A DNA stretch of 34,364 nucleotides from Bacteroidales bacterium (GCA_012522535.1 JAAYKF010000026.1:1-34364); one strand, 5' to 3'; shown: positions 17,711-27,120, counted from the stretch's first letter. The notes: generated from the letters alone by a model not told the origin. Made by a program: numbers and translations.

Positions 17711-17718
17711 TAATTTTG
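17711..17718 (+). promoter_or_regulatory. Possible -7 element of the second EamA gene
   Basis: TAATTTTG (followed by C) matches TAnnTTTG and lies 28 bases before the ATG at 17747. The nearest TTTG upstream (17681) leaves a 26-base spacer, longer than usual. A second -7-like sequence, TACCTTTG, lies at 17677-17684. Which one is used is undecided. Confidence 0.35.
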
Positions 17719-17746
17719 CAAAAAAAATTAGCATAGACGATCTATA

Positions 17747-18643
17747 ATGTATTTTAAAATAATTTTTGCGACTTTTTTGTGGGGTTCGGCTTTTGCGGGT
17801 GCAAAAATTGGATTACAACACGCCGATCCTCTCCTGTTCTCGGGTATGAGATTTGTTTTGGCTGCAATTATTCTAATTCCAGTAATATTTTTGAGAAAAG
17901 TAAACCTAAAAGAACAGTTGAAACATTGGCGTTTTATGCTGGTTTTTGCATTTTTACAAACCTATATTCAATATGGACTATTTTTTATTGGAATAAATAA
18001 AGTACCAGCTGCCACATCGGCAATATTGGTTGGCTCTGGTCCGCTGTTGATAGCCATTATGGCTCATTTTTCCATAAAAAATGATAAGATGAGCTTCCGA
18101 AAAATATTTGCCATAGCTTTGGGACTTACCGGAGTTGTTTTTATCAGTTTGGCAAAGGGACAGATGATGGGAAATAATCCCAATTTCTATATAGGTGTAC
18201 TGATTTTGCTTACTAGCACTGCCATTGGCGGATATACAAATATTATGCTTTCGAAAAGGAAAGAACAACAAATTTCGCCTCATTTGCTAACGGCTGTGGC
18301 TCATTTTGTGGGTGGAATTTTACTTTTAATCAGCTCTTTTATTTTCGAGAAACCTCAATCTTACAATTTCCCAACGGAATTTTGGGGAGCTTTGCTGTGG
18401 CTTGCTGTGATTTCATCGGCAGGTTTTTCAATATGGTATGGTTTATTGAATCGTCCAGAAGTAAAAGTTTCGGAACTCAATATGTGGAAATTCCTAATAC
18501 CTGTTTTCGGAACTGCACTAAGCTGGCTATTGGTAAAAAATGAAAGTCCCGACTATCCTACAATTTTGGGTATAGTTGTTATTACAGCAGCACTGCTTCT
18601 GATGCAACTGCCGGAATCGTTTTTTAGAAGAGGAAAGCTTTGA
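17747..18643 (+). CDS. EamA/DMT-family transporter (second copy)
   Basis: This 298-residue protein has about ten helices in two EamA repeats. The family hallmarks are FLWGSAFAGAKIGLQHADPLLFSGMRF at the start, NKVPAATSAILVGSGPLLIAIMAHF closing the first repeat, and PVFGTALSWLLVKNESPDYPTILGIVVITAALLLM at the end. It is a cytoplasmic-membrane exporter of unknown substrate, only distantly similar to the paralogue at 3965-4867. It is the only plus-strand gene in this part of the window. Its last codons and stop (18634-18643) are formed by the first unit of a degenerate intergenic repeat, so the C-terminus may have been remodelled by that repeat. Confidence 0.87.
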   Translation: MYFKIIFATFLWGSAFAGAKIGLQHADPLLFSGMRFVLAAIILIPVIFLRKVNLKEQLKHWRFMLVFAFLQTYIQYGLFFIGINKVPAATSAILVGSGPLLIAIMAHFSIKNDKMSFRKIFAIALGLTGVVFISLAKGQMMGNNPNFYIGVLILLTSTAIGGYTNIMLSKRKEQQISPHLLTAVAHFVGGILLLISSFIFEKPQSYNFPTEFWGALLWLAVISSAGFSIWYGLLNRPEVKVSELNMWKFLIPVFGTALSWLLVKNESPDYPTILGIVVITAALLLMQLPESFFRRGKL

Positions 18644-18758
18644 AACTTGGAAAGCTTGAAATTTGGAAACCTTGGAGAATCAACTAGCTTTTTTTTTATT
18701 TTAACCACAGAGGCACGGAGAATACGCAGAGACACGGAGGGGTTGCCTACGCCAATTA

Positions 18759-18779
18759 TTTTTTGTCTCTGACAAAAAA
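18759..18779. repeat. Hairpin TTTTTTGTC-tct-GACAAAAAA
   Basis: Perfect 9-base arms with a 3-base loop, inside the palindromic element. The GTC-nnn-GAC core with flanking T/A runs is repeated in the next hairpin. Confidence 0.7.
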
Positions 18780-18815
18780 CACCTAAAACAGAGACGAAAG
18801 CATATTTTTTGGAAT

Positions 18816-18838
18816 TTATTTTGTCGAAGACAAAATAA
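18816..18838. repeat. Hairpin TTATTTTGTC-gaa-GACAAAATAA
   Basis: Perfect 10-base arms with a GAA loop. It shares the TTTTGTC/GACAAAA core with the hairpin at 18759-18779, suggesting duplication or a common folding motif within the element. Confidence 0.75.
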
Positions 18839-18839
18839 C

Positions 18840-18916
18840 ACATATAAGGAGAAAATATAATAGAACACAAATGTCTAAATATAAAAATAGTTCTATTACC
18901 TTTTCTCCTTATATGT
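18840..18916. repeat. Long hairpin, 27-base arms (25 paired)
   Basis: The left arm 18840-18866 (beginning ACATATAAGGAGAAAA) pairs with 18890-18916 (ending TTTTCTCCTTATATGT), with two adjacent mismatches, around a 23-base AT-rich loop. It is part of the palindromic element. Confidence 0.75.
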
Positions 18917-18917
18917 A

Positions 18918-18949
18918 TTTACGAATTGTATTGCAATACAATTCGTAAA
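18918..18949. repeat. Perfect 32-base palindrome without loop
   Basis: The sequence is self-complementary from TTTACGAATTGTATTG (18918-18933) to its exact complement (18934-18949), centred on TTGCAA. It directly abuts the long hairpin. Such loop-free palindromes are usually unstable, so its survival is notable. Confidence 0.85.
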
Positions 18950-19146
18950 ATTCACAGTTTACACGAAAATCCTCTGTGCCTTGGTGCCTTCTTTGTGCCT
19001 TTGTGGTTTCAGCGGTGGCAGTTCGGCTGAACACTGAACTTGGAAAGATTTGAGATTATAGATAATAAAATAGAAAGCTTGAAACTTGGGATGCTTGAAA
19101 TTTGAATAACCACAACATTTGTCATCTTGAGTAGCGGACGCAGTGG

Positions 19147-21528
19147 CTAAATATATTTCACCGTTACCCAAATATTTGTATTTCGGCCTTTGTCGTCGGT
19201 GCAGGATATTTTCACTTCTCCCTCGGGGGGTATAAAGAAGATTTTTTCTTTGGCTAAAGCCTTTTTCAGAAGTTTGTCGTTTACGTACCACCACACATTT
19301 TCTACCGAATTTTCCACATTGGCTTTGAGCATCATTTTTTGATTTTCGTTGGCGATAAAAATATACTCAACCCCTTCTGTTAGCGAGCTTATAACAGGTC
19401 CATTTTGCGAAAAAACTTTAGTACAATTTTCATTATGCGGAGGAATTTTGTCGTAGGGTATATTTTCTTCTTCAAAAAATGCAATAACCTCAGCTGGATA
19501 ATGGCGATAAAGTTTGCGCTTCACGTTGCTTTCGGGCTTGCAAAACCTGCAATACGACTCGGTTTCGTTTACATCTGTAAAGACCTCAATTTTATGCTGA
19601 CAACGATTATTGGGCGATATTCCGGGTATATAGGTATCGATGGTTAAATCTTCGCAAAAGTCGTTAGGGATACTTCCACTTTCGGAGCAAACTTCCCAAT
19701 AGTCAATACTTTGTGGAGGTATAAACCAATCTTGCTCTTGCTTATTATCGATGGCATTGAAAATCTGAAAAAGCAGCGGTGTGGCAACATTTGCCCCTGT
19801 TAGCTCAGGTGTTCCACGACCATCAAAATTTCCCACCCAAACTCCAACTGTATATTTTCTGTTGTAGCCAATACTCCAAGCATCACGTCTGCCATAGGAT
19901 GTACCTGTTTTCCAGGCAATTTTTGGAGCTGTACTAAAGTCGCCCCAATTGGAAGGAAAGTCGGGACCCTCCACCTTAGAAAGCATTTGGGTAATCATAA
20001 ATGCCGATGCTGAACTTATTATTCTTTGCGGCTTCTCCACCTCTTGACCAGAATAGAGGGTTGCCTTTTTGTAGATTCCACCCCTTGCAAAGGCTGAAAA
20101 CAAATTCGTTAGCTCCTCCAAGCTCACACCGCAACCACCAAGAATTAGCGATAAGCCCAGATTTTTCTTATCTTTTGCTATTTGTTTGAAACCAGATTTT
20201 ATAAGCAAATTGATAAAATTATTCACGCCCACTTCATCTAAAAGTTTTACCGAAGGCAAATTTAGCGACAGCGTCAAAGCCTGCTCAATGCTCACTAATC
20301 CACGAAATCTGCTATCGTAATTTCCAGGATTGTAGCCCGAAAAATTATAGGGCACATCTGGCACTTTGGTTTTGGGTGTAATTAGCCCTAAATCCAAGGC
20401 ATGGGCATAAATCAGGGGCTTTAAGGCACTCCCCGGCGAACGGATAGCCACCACCCCATCAACTTGCCCAGAAGAGTTGTTGTCGAAAAAATCGTCGGAA
20501 CCAATATAGGCAACAACTTTTGCCGATATATTATCAATAATCAAAACTGAAGCATTATTTATATTATTGAACTTCAGGGGCTTAACATAGTTATACACCA
20601 AATTTTCGGCTCTGGCTTGAATTTCGTCCGAAATTGTGCTAACAATCTTATTTTCACCACTATTCCATCGGCAGAGCCTATGCGAAAGATGTGGAGCTTT
20701 GTGGGGCCGCTCCCTTCTTTCAAAATTCAATTCTTCATCAAAAGCATCTTCAATCTGAGCTTTATCAAAGAGCTTACTTTTAGAAAATTGCTTTAACCAA
20801 TAATTTCTTTTCTGTAATAAATCATCGGCATCGCCATGAATTATATTGGGGAAGTTGGGTATTATGGACAGAATCACCATTTGCGATAGGCTCAGAGTTT
20901 CGGGCTTTTGGTTATAATAGAAAAATGCTGCAGTTTTTACCCCTTCAATATTTCCACCATAGGGAATGTGATTTAGATAGAGCTGTAAAATTTCATCTTT
21001 ACTATATTTAGACTCTATTTGCAGTGCGCGAAACATCTCAATAAATTTGTTTCCATAGGTTCTATCTTTTCTTTCCATCATTCGTGCCAACTGCATTGTA
21101 ATGGTTGATGCACCAAGCTTTCGCTTTGATTTGAAAATATTATTCCAAGATGCTCGTAAAACGGAAACAGGATTAATTCCATAATGATAATAGAAATATT
21201 TATCTTCTTTTTCCAAAATTGTTTTTTTCAAAACTGGCGTAATTTCGTCCAATTCAGCTTTGAAACGCCATTTATCGGTGCTGTTTAGGGTGGCAAATTG
21301 AATTTCGCCACTCTCAGTTTCCACAATTTGTGAATAGTCATCCAACGCGGGAAGAGGAAATATTTTGTTTAAAATATGAAATAGTAAAAACAAAGAAAAT
21401 AGGGATATTAGAGCATATCTCAGCCACTTTCTTATCCAAATTTTCTTAGCTGTTTTTTTAAAAAAAGCAGATATTTGAAAGAGTTTATTCTTCAAAATAT
21501 TAATATTCAAATATCTGCTTTTGACCAC
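19147..21528 (-). CDS. pbpC: Penicillin-binding protein 1C (bifunctional transglycosylase/transpeptidase)
   Basis: This 793-residue inner-membrane protein polymerises and cross-links peptidoglycan in the periplasm. A transmembrane helix (about 36-56) precedes the GT51 domain, with motif 1 EDKYFYYHYG (Glu108 catalytic) and motif 2 GASTITMQLAR (139-149). The transpeptidase has SALK (Ser367 nucleophile, Lys370) in RSPGSALKPL and KTGT (540-543) in AWKTGTSYGR. A PBP1C-specific C-terminal domain (about 705-790) follows. The start is GTG, since no ATG lies before the membrane helix. It begins 10 bases after the alpha-2-macroglobulin gene, the well-known pbpC/yfhM pairing. Codons 3-22 form a strong terminator-like hairpin, which may attenuate expression. 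Confidence 0.94.
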   Translation of the reverse strand: MVKSRYLNINILKNKLFQISAFFKKTAKKIWIRKWLRYALISLFSLFLLFHILNKIFPLPALDDYSQIVETESGEIQFATLNSTDKWRFKAELDEITPVLKKTILEKEDKYFYYHYGINPVSVLRASWNNIFKSKRKLGASTITMQLARMMERKDRTYGNKFIEMFRALQIESKYSKDEILQLYLNHIPYGGNIEGVKTAAFFYYNQKPETLSLSQMVILSIIPNFPNIIHGDADDLLQKRNYWLKQFSKSKLFDKAQIEDAFDEELNFERRERPHKAPHLSHRLCRWNSGENKIVSTISDEIQARAENLVYNYVKPLKFNNINNASVLIIDNISAKVVAYIGSDDFFDNNSSGQVDGVVAIRSPGSALKPLIYAHALDLGLITPKTKVPDVPYNFSGYNPGNYDSRFRGLVSIEQALTLSLNLPSVKLLDEVGVNNFINLLIKSGFKQIAKDKKNLGLSLILGGCGVSLEELTNLFSAFARGGIYKKATLYSGQEVEKPQRIISSASAFMITQMLSKVEGPDFPSNWGDFSTAPKIAWKTGTSYGRRDAWSIGYNRKYTVGVWVGNFDGRGTPELTGANVATPLLFQIFNAIDNKQEQDWFIPPQSIDYWEVCSESGSIPNDFCEDLTIDTYIPGISPNNRCQHKIEVFTDVNETESYCRFCKPESNVKRKLYRHYPAEVIAFFEEENIPYDKIPPHNENCTKVFSQNGPVISSLTEGVEYIFIANENQKMMLKANVENSVENVWWYVNDKLLKKALAKEKIFFIPPEGEVKISCTDDKGRNTNIWVTVKYI
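21463..21522 (-). terminator. Terminator-like hairpin embedded in the first codons of pbpC
   Basis: On the minus strand, AAAAGCAGATATTTGAA (21522-21506) and TTCAAATATCTGCTTTT (21479-21463) are perfect 17-base arms around a 26-base loop, and the T run extends to seven (21466-21460). Structurally this is a rho-independent terminator just after yfhM, yet it lies downstream of the pbpC GTG (21528) in a frame that must be translated. It could act as an attenuator relieved by ribosomes translating pbpC. Confidence 0.6.
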
Positions 21529-21538
21529 TTTTTATACT

Positions 21539-24500
21539 TTATTGAACTGTAATTGTACCAGTTCCATGGTATGAATAATAGTTTCCGTCGTACATTGCAT
21601 CGGCACTAACCACTCCAATATTAAATCTTCCCGAAGAGACCACTCTCACCATGTAGTAGAAATATTTAATTTTGGAACTTGCTGATGTAAAAAATGTGAT
21701 TTGGTCATCGCGAATATCGGTGTAAGTTGGTGTTGATTTATCTTTAATCCAGGCATATTCACGGTCGTTTCCGATGCGGGGATTTTCAATTTCGAAACAT
21801 GCTGGCAACATATCGCAAATGGCAACATTTTCAACCGTAGAATTGTCAAGACTTGCAACGCCAATTCTAACAATAATTAAATCGTTGGATTTGAATTTGG
21901 AATTGGTAATTTTGTTTCCGCTTCGGTCAAAAAAGCTTCTTCTAACAACAATATTATTATCCAATTCATCCACTTTTCCATCTTTGCTAAATCCTTCAGC
22001 TTCATAGAAATAGTAGAGTTTTCCACTTCCTGATTTCTTCACATTCACAGTAGAATTGGAAATATCTTTTGTAGATACCTGATTTTCATTGTTATAATTA
22101 ACAATCACTCTATTATTATGTGTAAAACTTGCCTTAATATCAGATTTTGCACTTTCGGCAGCCACACTACCCAATGCCAGCAGGGCAAAAGCTTTATCTT
22201 GTGTTGATAGCCATTTTGCACGCTTCAAGTCGTTGGACAATTTGGAAGCCATGGGCAATATTTGTGGATTGTTGCGATCGGTTTTGAAAATTGTATTTAA
22301 AACCAAAGCATTATTTCTGATTGTGGAGCCAAAACTACCATCTGTTTCGCGTTTCACATCTTCGTAGGTATATCTTGCTGGTAGCAAATCTCTGAAAGTG
22401 GATTTATTGCCCGAAAGGGCGAATGCTGCCGCCAAGAGATATTTACCCTCTTGCGTTAAATCCTTATAATTGTCTTTATAATAATTTAGTCGAGATGTGT
22501 TTTTTGAACCTGCCAAAGCTGAGACATATAATGAGTATGGAATTTCGTTACGAATTTTCGACACCACGCTCAGTCTGCCTGCACTATTATAGTAATAATA
22601 ATCTTTCATTTTCTTGGTTCTAGATTCTCTTTCTAAATAATCCACTGCATTTCGAATAGCCGACATTCTCACCTCAAAGCCGGCATTATGGGCTTCAATT
22701 AAGAAGTGAGTGGCATAGGCTGTTCCCCACCACGATTCGGCAAAAGTGCCGGGCCAATAAGTCATAGCACCGCTATATCTTTGCATCGACTGGATTTTAT
22801 GAATTGTCTCTTGGACCAAAAAGTCAGGATTCCACGACATATTTTGATTGTCCTGATTTAGACTTTGGGCAATATCTCTATAATATAGAAGTGGGAAAGC
22901 CACCGAGGTAATTTGCTCCAAACAGCCATAGGGATAGCTAAGCAATTCGCTGATGTTTTTGGTAAACTCAGTAATGGGCGATTTGCTAACAATAAGCTTA
23001 TTGTTTACACTTCCTTTAAGGAAATTTCCACCAATTCTGATAACATCTTCATCTTTGTCAATTACACCAGATTGGTAATGTTTCACAAAACCAGCCGTGG
23101 GTCTGATTGGCACATAAATTTCCTCTTTAAAAGTTTTGCCACCTTGCTCAACAGAGGTTGTGAAAAGTGCTTCGCCAATATCTTTATTGACCCTTGCATT
23201 GAACATTACACGTCTTTCGGAATTGGCTGGAATGCTTAGACTATACTCTTTTTTGCCCAATAGGCTAACCGATTTTTGAACATTAAGTTTCACCACTACA
23301 TTGGCAGCAGTTTTGGTTGTATTGCTCAAAGTTACGGGTATATTAATTAGGTCATCGGGGGTTAAAAATCTGGGCAATGCTGTGCTAATCACTATTGGGT
23401 CGGCAACTATTAGATTTGTTTCGGCAGAGCCAAACTTTTTACCTTTCCATGCCACTGCCATCACTCTAAGACTTCCGGAGAATTGAGGAATTTCGAAACT
23501 ATATGAAACTTTTCCTGTACTATTTTTCACAATTCCGCTCCAATGCGAAATCAATCTAACTCTTTTGTTGGTAAAAGGATTTACTCTTTTGCCCATTTCC
23601 ATGGCGATGTCTCCACCCCATGACGAAAGATTTCTTTTCAGTTCGGGGAATATTTTGGCATAGAAATCATAATTATCCACCTCTAAGGCACGTTTTTGGA
23701 AGAAATATTCAAAAGGATTGGGAGTTTGATAATTATTCATTTGCAGGATACCTTCGTCCACAACAGCAATTGTGAGCTGCGAACCAGCTTCGGCACTAAC
23801 CTCAACAGTTTGCTTTGTTCTGGAAAGCGACTGTTTTGGTGATTTAATTTGCACATCCATTTTGTAATTGGGGTTTGAAACAATTACTGATGAATATCCG
23901 TGGGCAACTGTTAGCGGGATTTCATTGCTAACAAGCGGTCGGATTGCTGTTGCTGATATATAGACATTTGGCATATAGCTCTCTTCGATGGGCAAACTAA
24001 GCTTTGCTGCCTTATCTTCAATTTCCAAAACTTTATAGTCTATTATATTGTCTCTTTCGATGGTAACAATCAATTTTCCTGAGAATGGACATTTGAAAAG
24101 TATTTCGGCATTGTCGCCAATTAAATATTCTTCTTTGTCTGTTTCTATTAAAATCTCGCCCTCTTTGTCAACTTCAAAGGAGGAATAATCTGTTGTGCCA
24201 GAGCCATACGACCAGAATTTTCGACCAACATATGATTTGGCATTTGCATCCACATAAATCTTAATTTCGTACTCACCAGAAACTGGTGGAACAAAGTCTA
24301 AATACGCCTTTCCGTTGGAAAAACTCACATCTTTGTTTACCAATTCAATCTCTCTTTTATTGGATAAATAGCTATATGAAGAGCCACTTCGAGCCATGGA
24401 ACTTTGATATTCGTTGCGAACAATTTTCACACGTGCTTTGGCTCCATTTACCAATTTTTCGTTTTTGTCTAATGCCACAAAAGCAAACTTCATATTTCGC

Positions 24501-26944
24501 TGAATGGGCACATAATAGTCGAAATGGCGTAAGCCAAAATATACACTTTGTGTAGATATTTTGAAGGTTGTATGACGATTTACAGGTCTATTATTTTCAT
24601 CAAATACGGCAGTATAAACCCTACCCGAAAGCATTCCAATATTCTCATTTGCTGGCATTTGGAAGCTAACAGAAGCTTTTCCATCTTTGTCGGTTTTGGT
24701 GTTTTTCAATACATTATCAAAATAAAAACTGTTGGGAATTGATATATTAAACCTGTAGTCGCTATATTTTTTGGGTGAAATATTTTGAGTATTGATTCTC
24801 ATTTCGCACTCCACTTCCCTATTTGTTGCTGGCGTTCCAAAGAAATTTTCAGCTGTAATATCTAATTTCAGATTGTCCTTTGGTATCATTTCCGTTGAGC
24901 TGGATTTCACTGTAACCGACAATCTATCGGGCATAAACTCTTCGCACAAAATTCTGTATGAATTGTATAGAACGTCATTTCCAGAGTAAACCTCAACGGT
25001 ATATGAGCCTGTTAATGCAGCATCGGGGAGTTTAAAAGAAACAGCACTTGCCCCCTCGTTGTTGGTGGTTTTTCTAAAGGTTGAAAAATGTCGTCCGCTG
25101 GGATTTACCACTCTGAATTTCAGAGGAATATCTTTGGGTGTTTCCCAATCTAAGGTTCTGATTATGGTGTTTATATGGACAGAATCGCCGGGACGATAGA
25201 GTTTTCTGTCGCCATAAATAAAGACATCAAAATCGGAGGCATTGGTATATTTTCCACCAACCTCATATCTGGAAGTTTCCACATTGCTGTGGTCTAAATA
25301 GATGTAGTTGAAGTCATTGCCATGACGCAATGTGAGCATTCCTACCCTGAATTTTTTGAATATCTCGGAGGTATTTTCCAGAAGTAAAAAACCATCTTTT
25401 GAGGTTTTAGCCGAGTGAATTTTTTGGTTATTAGTGCTTATAAAATCTACATTTACACCTTCTAGGGGGGTTGCATCAAGGATTGAGTTTGTGGCAATAA
25501 GGGCCGAATTTTTCCCAAATTTAGCTATAACCCCAATATCCGAAATCGAGACCATAATTGCATCTCGCAACCACCTTCTTTTGGCATCCTGAACGGCAAC
25601 AACATAAATACCATTTCCGGGGTCTTTTCTGTTTAATTCATTAATATCCAAATGCAAAAGTCGTCCATTTATATGCAATGGCAATTGGGTTGACTCAAGT
25701 GTTTTTTCATACACCTGCATTCCATAATCTGCATCGCCTTGCCACTCATAAAAGTCGTACCACTCTCTTTCAAATCCGCTATCATCCCAATAGTAGTCAT
25801 AGGATTTTCCCTTACGGAGATAGTGAATTATATTGTTTTCGAAGATTTTAAATACGCTTACTTTTATAGTCTCAACACCACCCAAACTTATACCAACGTT
25901 TCCATTACCACGTGAGGATAAATAATTGTCATCACCATTGGCAAAAGAGATATAAGGTTTTGACTTACTGAAACTTACCGATTGAGTATAATCATTTTCC
26001 AAACTTGCTCCCAAAACGCTTCTAACAGCTTTTTTCACTCTAATTTCGTATGTTTTATCCTCTTCAAAATCGCCAATAAGTCTTACAATGTTATTTTGTA
26101 CATCAATTTTATGTGCAACATTGGGTTTAACCGTAATTAAGTCCTTAAAATTATCATTTAAAATTGGCTGTGTGAAGAAAATATTTACCGTGCCTTCGCC
26201 TTGCACCATTTCATTTGTGATGGCACTCACCATCAACTTAGAACGTACTGGAATCGAGGCTGTTACACTTTGTTGTTTTCCAATTGTTTTATCTGTTTTT
26301 GCTACGAATAAATTTTCTTCAACTACTATTTTGAGAGGAATTTCTTCTGCTCCTATTCCTGCTGGCGGATTAAATTCAAGGCTTACATCATCACTTTCGC
26401 CTGAGCTAATTATTTTATGTGGAATAATATAATCACCCACAAATACTTTTAAATTTTCATCTAAATTTGAAATCGAAACTGGGTAATTAAAGGCTATATC
26501 AACGCCGATAATCACATCATTTCCATTTATGGCAGACAACCCCCAATAGGCTTTGGCAGCTTCTAACTTTAAATCAGGAGTTTGAAATTCAAAAATCGAT
26601 TTGGGGAGTGAAATTTTTTGCTCACTCAAATTGGCTATCTCCTTATTGAGTTTAGCCTCATATTTTGTGGCTGGGTGAAATCCACTTTCGGGTGAAAAGA
26701 CCAGCTCCGATGGCGATATCCACTGGAAACGCCCATTTACATTAGGAGTAAAACTTATATAAGAAGCTGTATCCCATTTGTTTAGCATTGATTCTGGGGC
26801 TATGTCTTTATCAAATTTAAAACTTAAATTTTGTTGTAAATCAATTTCAGCTTCGAAATTTGTTCTAACTATACTTACTTTGTTTGTTTGACAGGAAAAC
26901 AAAAGAAAAACCATGATACTGACGGCGCAAAGGAGTCTTTTCAT
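21539..26944 (-). CDS. yfhM: Bacterial alpha-2-macroglobulin (MG2/A2M family) lipoprotein
   Basis: This 1801-residue protein opens with a lipoprotein signal, MKRLLCAVSIMVFLLFSC, whose LFSC lipobox places Cys18 as the lipidated residue. MG domains fill the N-terminal half (including KLYRPGDSVHINTIIRTLDW, the MG2 region, about 580-600). The A2M core (ISHWSGIVKNSTGKVSYSF, about 1130-1150) follows, then the thioester motif GCLEQ (Cys1341-Leu-Glu-Gln1344) and the helical thioester domain (about 1330-1620). Intact CLEQ means it can trap attacking proteases covalently. The family guards the periplasm and works with PBP1C, encoded 10 bases downstream. No exact consensus promoter is visible upstream of 26944. 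Confidence 0.93.
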   Translation of the reverse strand: MKRLLCAVSIMVFLLFSCQTNKVSIVRTNFEAEIDLQQNLSFKFDKDIAPESMLNKWDTASYISFTPNVNGRFQWISPSELVFSPESGFHPATKYEAKLNKEIANLSEQKISLPKSIFEFQTPDLKLEAAKAYWGLSAINGNDVIIGVDIAFNYPVSISNLDENLKVFVGDYIIPHKIISSGESDDVSLEFNPPAGIGAEEIPLKIVVEENLFVAKTDKTIGKQQSVTASIPVRSKLMVSAITNEMVQGEGTVNIFFTQPILNDNFKDLITVKPNVAHKIDVQNNIVRLIGDFEEDKTYEIRVKKAVRSVLGASLENDYTQSVSFSKSKPYISFANGDDNYLSSRGNGNVGISLGGVETIKVSVFKIFENNIIHYLRKGKSYDYYWDDSGFEREWYDFYEWQGDADYGMQVYEKTLESTQLPLHINGRLLHLDINELNRKDPGNGIYVVAVQDAKRRWLRDAIMVSISDIGVIAKFGKNSALIATNSILDATPLEGVNVDFISTNNQKIHSAKTSKDGFLLLENTSEIFKKFRVGMLTLRHGNDFNYIYLDHSNVETSRYEVGGKYTNASDFDVFIYGDRKLYRPGDSVHINTIIRTLDWETPKDIPLKFRVVNPSGRHFSTFRKTTNNEGASAVSFKLPDAALTGSYTVEVYSGNDVLYNSYRILCEEFMPDRLSVTVKSSSTEMIPKDNLKLDITAENFFGTPATNREVECEMRINTQNISPKKYSDYRFNISIPNSFYFDNVLKNTKTDKDGKASVSFQMPANENIGMLSGRVYTAVFDENNRPVNRHTTFKISTQSVYFGLRHFDYYVPIQRNMKFAFVALDKNEKLVNGAKARVKIVRNEYQSSMARSGSSYSYLSNKREIELVNKDVSFSNGKAYLDFVPPVSGEYEIKIYVDANAKSYVGRKFWSYGSGTTDYSSFEVDKEGEILIETDKEEYLIGDNAEILFKCPFSGKLIVTIERDNIIDYKVLEIEDKAAKLSLPIEESYMPNVYISATAIRPLVSNEIPLTVAHGYSSVIVSNPNYKMDVQIKSPKQSLSRTKQTVEVSAEAGSQLTIAVVDEGILQMNNYQTPNPFEYFFQKRALEVDNYDFYAKIFPELKRNLSSWGGDIAMEMGKRVNPFTNKRVRLISHWSGIVKNSTGKVSYSFEIPQFSGSLRVMAVAWKGKKFGSAETNLIVADPIVISTALPRFLTPDDLINIPVTLSNTTKTAANVVVKLNVQKSVSLLGKKEYSLSIPANSERRVMFNARVNKDIGEALFTTSVEQGGKTFKEEIYVPIRPTAGFVKHYQSGVIDKDEDVIRIGGNFLKGSVNNKLIVSKSPITEFTKNISELLSYPYGCLEQITSVAFPLLYYRDIAQSLNQDNQNMSWNPDFLVQETIHKIQSMQRYSGAMTYWPGTFAESWWGTAYATHFLIEAHNAGFEVRMSAIRNAVDYLERESRTKKMKDYYYYNSAGRLSVVSKIRNEIPYSLYVSALAGSKNTSRLNYYKDNYKDLTQEGKYLLAAAFALSGNKSTFRDLLPARYTYEDVKRETDGSFGSTIRNNALVLNTIFKTDRNNPQILPMASKLSNDLKRAKWLSTQDKAFALLALGSVAAESAKSDIKASFTHNNRVIVNYNNENQVSTKDISNSTVNVKKSGSGKLYYFYEAEGFSKDGKVDELDNNIVVRRSFFDRSGNKITNSKFKSNDLIIVRIGVASLDNSTVENVAICDMLPACFEIENPRIGNDREYAWIKDKSTPTYTDIRDDQITFFTSASSKIKYFYYMVRVVSSGRFNIGVVSADAMYDGNYYSYHGTGTITVQ

Positions 26945-27100
26945 CTTATTATAATTTTAATAGGTAAACTTAAAGAAAATATTTCTGATTATGTGGTAAA
27001 ATATTGGTTAATTTTAAAATTTAACAAATTATCTATGTGCAACATCTATTCCAATTTTGTTGGTTTTGGAAAGTTTATTTCAATTTTCAAAGTTTAAATT

Positions 27101-27118
27101 ATACCGATGATTTAAATA
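27101..27118. repeat. Intergenic motif ATACCGATGATTTAAATA (copy 2)
   Basis: It matches the motif at 4904-4921 in 16 of 18 bases. Here it directly precedes (plus strand) the terminator of the neighbouring surface-protein gene. No pairing partner is seen nearby. Confidence 0.35.
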
Positions 27119-27120
27119 AA

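Larger units (their letters stand above)
18703..19009. mobile_element. MITE-like palindromic element with 38-base terminal inverted repeats
   Basis: The left end (18703-18740, AACCACAGAGGCACGGAG...) and the reverse complement of the right end (18971-19009, AACCACAAAGGCACAAAG...) align over 38 bases at roughly 70 percent identity. The 307-base interior contains four consecutive hairpins and no ORF of note. Such CACAGAGGCAC-type sequences recur between genes in many bacteria. Calling it a MITE is inference from termini, size and lack of coding. No transposase is present. Confidence 0.5.
18634..19111. repeat. Degenerate direct repeats bracketing a gene-free repeat cluster
   Basis: A 38-base unit at 18634-18671 (AAAGCTTTGAAACTTGG...) recurs at 19074-19111 with one indel and a few substitutions, and a partial third copy begins near 19036. 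Each unit is itself a doublet of a shorter 17-base word (AGCTTGAAAnTTGGAA). Together with the element between them, these fill the whole 18644-19146 gap. I see no plausible gene there. The stretch 19121-19146 (TGTCATCTTGAGTAGCGGA...) is a further fragment typical of dispersed Bacteroidota intergenic repeats. Confidence 0.65.

Noticed and set aside
18553-18870. Minus-strand ORF of about 105 codons
   Set aside because: It overlaps the end of the EamA gene and the hairpin-rich repeat, with no recognisable protein features.
18959-19294. Minus-strand ORF of about 111 codons
   Set aside because: It overlaps the end of pbpC in another frame and is built from the terminal repeat sequence.
26088-26432. 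Plus-strand ORF of 114 codons inside the alpha-2-macroglobulin gene
   Set aside because: It is antisense to a well-supported conserved gene and has no independent protein signature or promoter.
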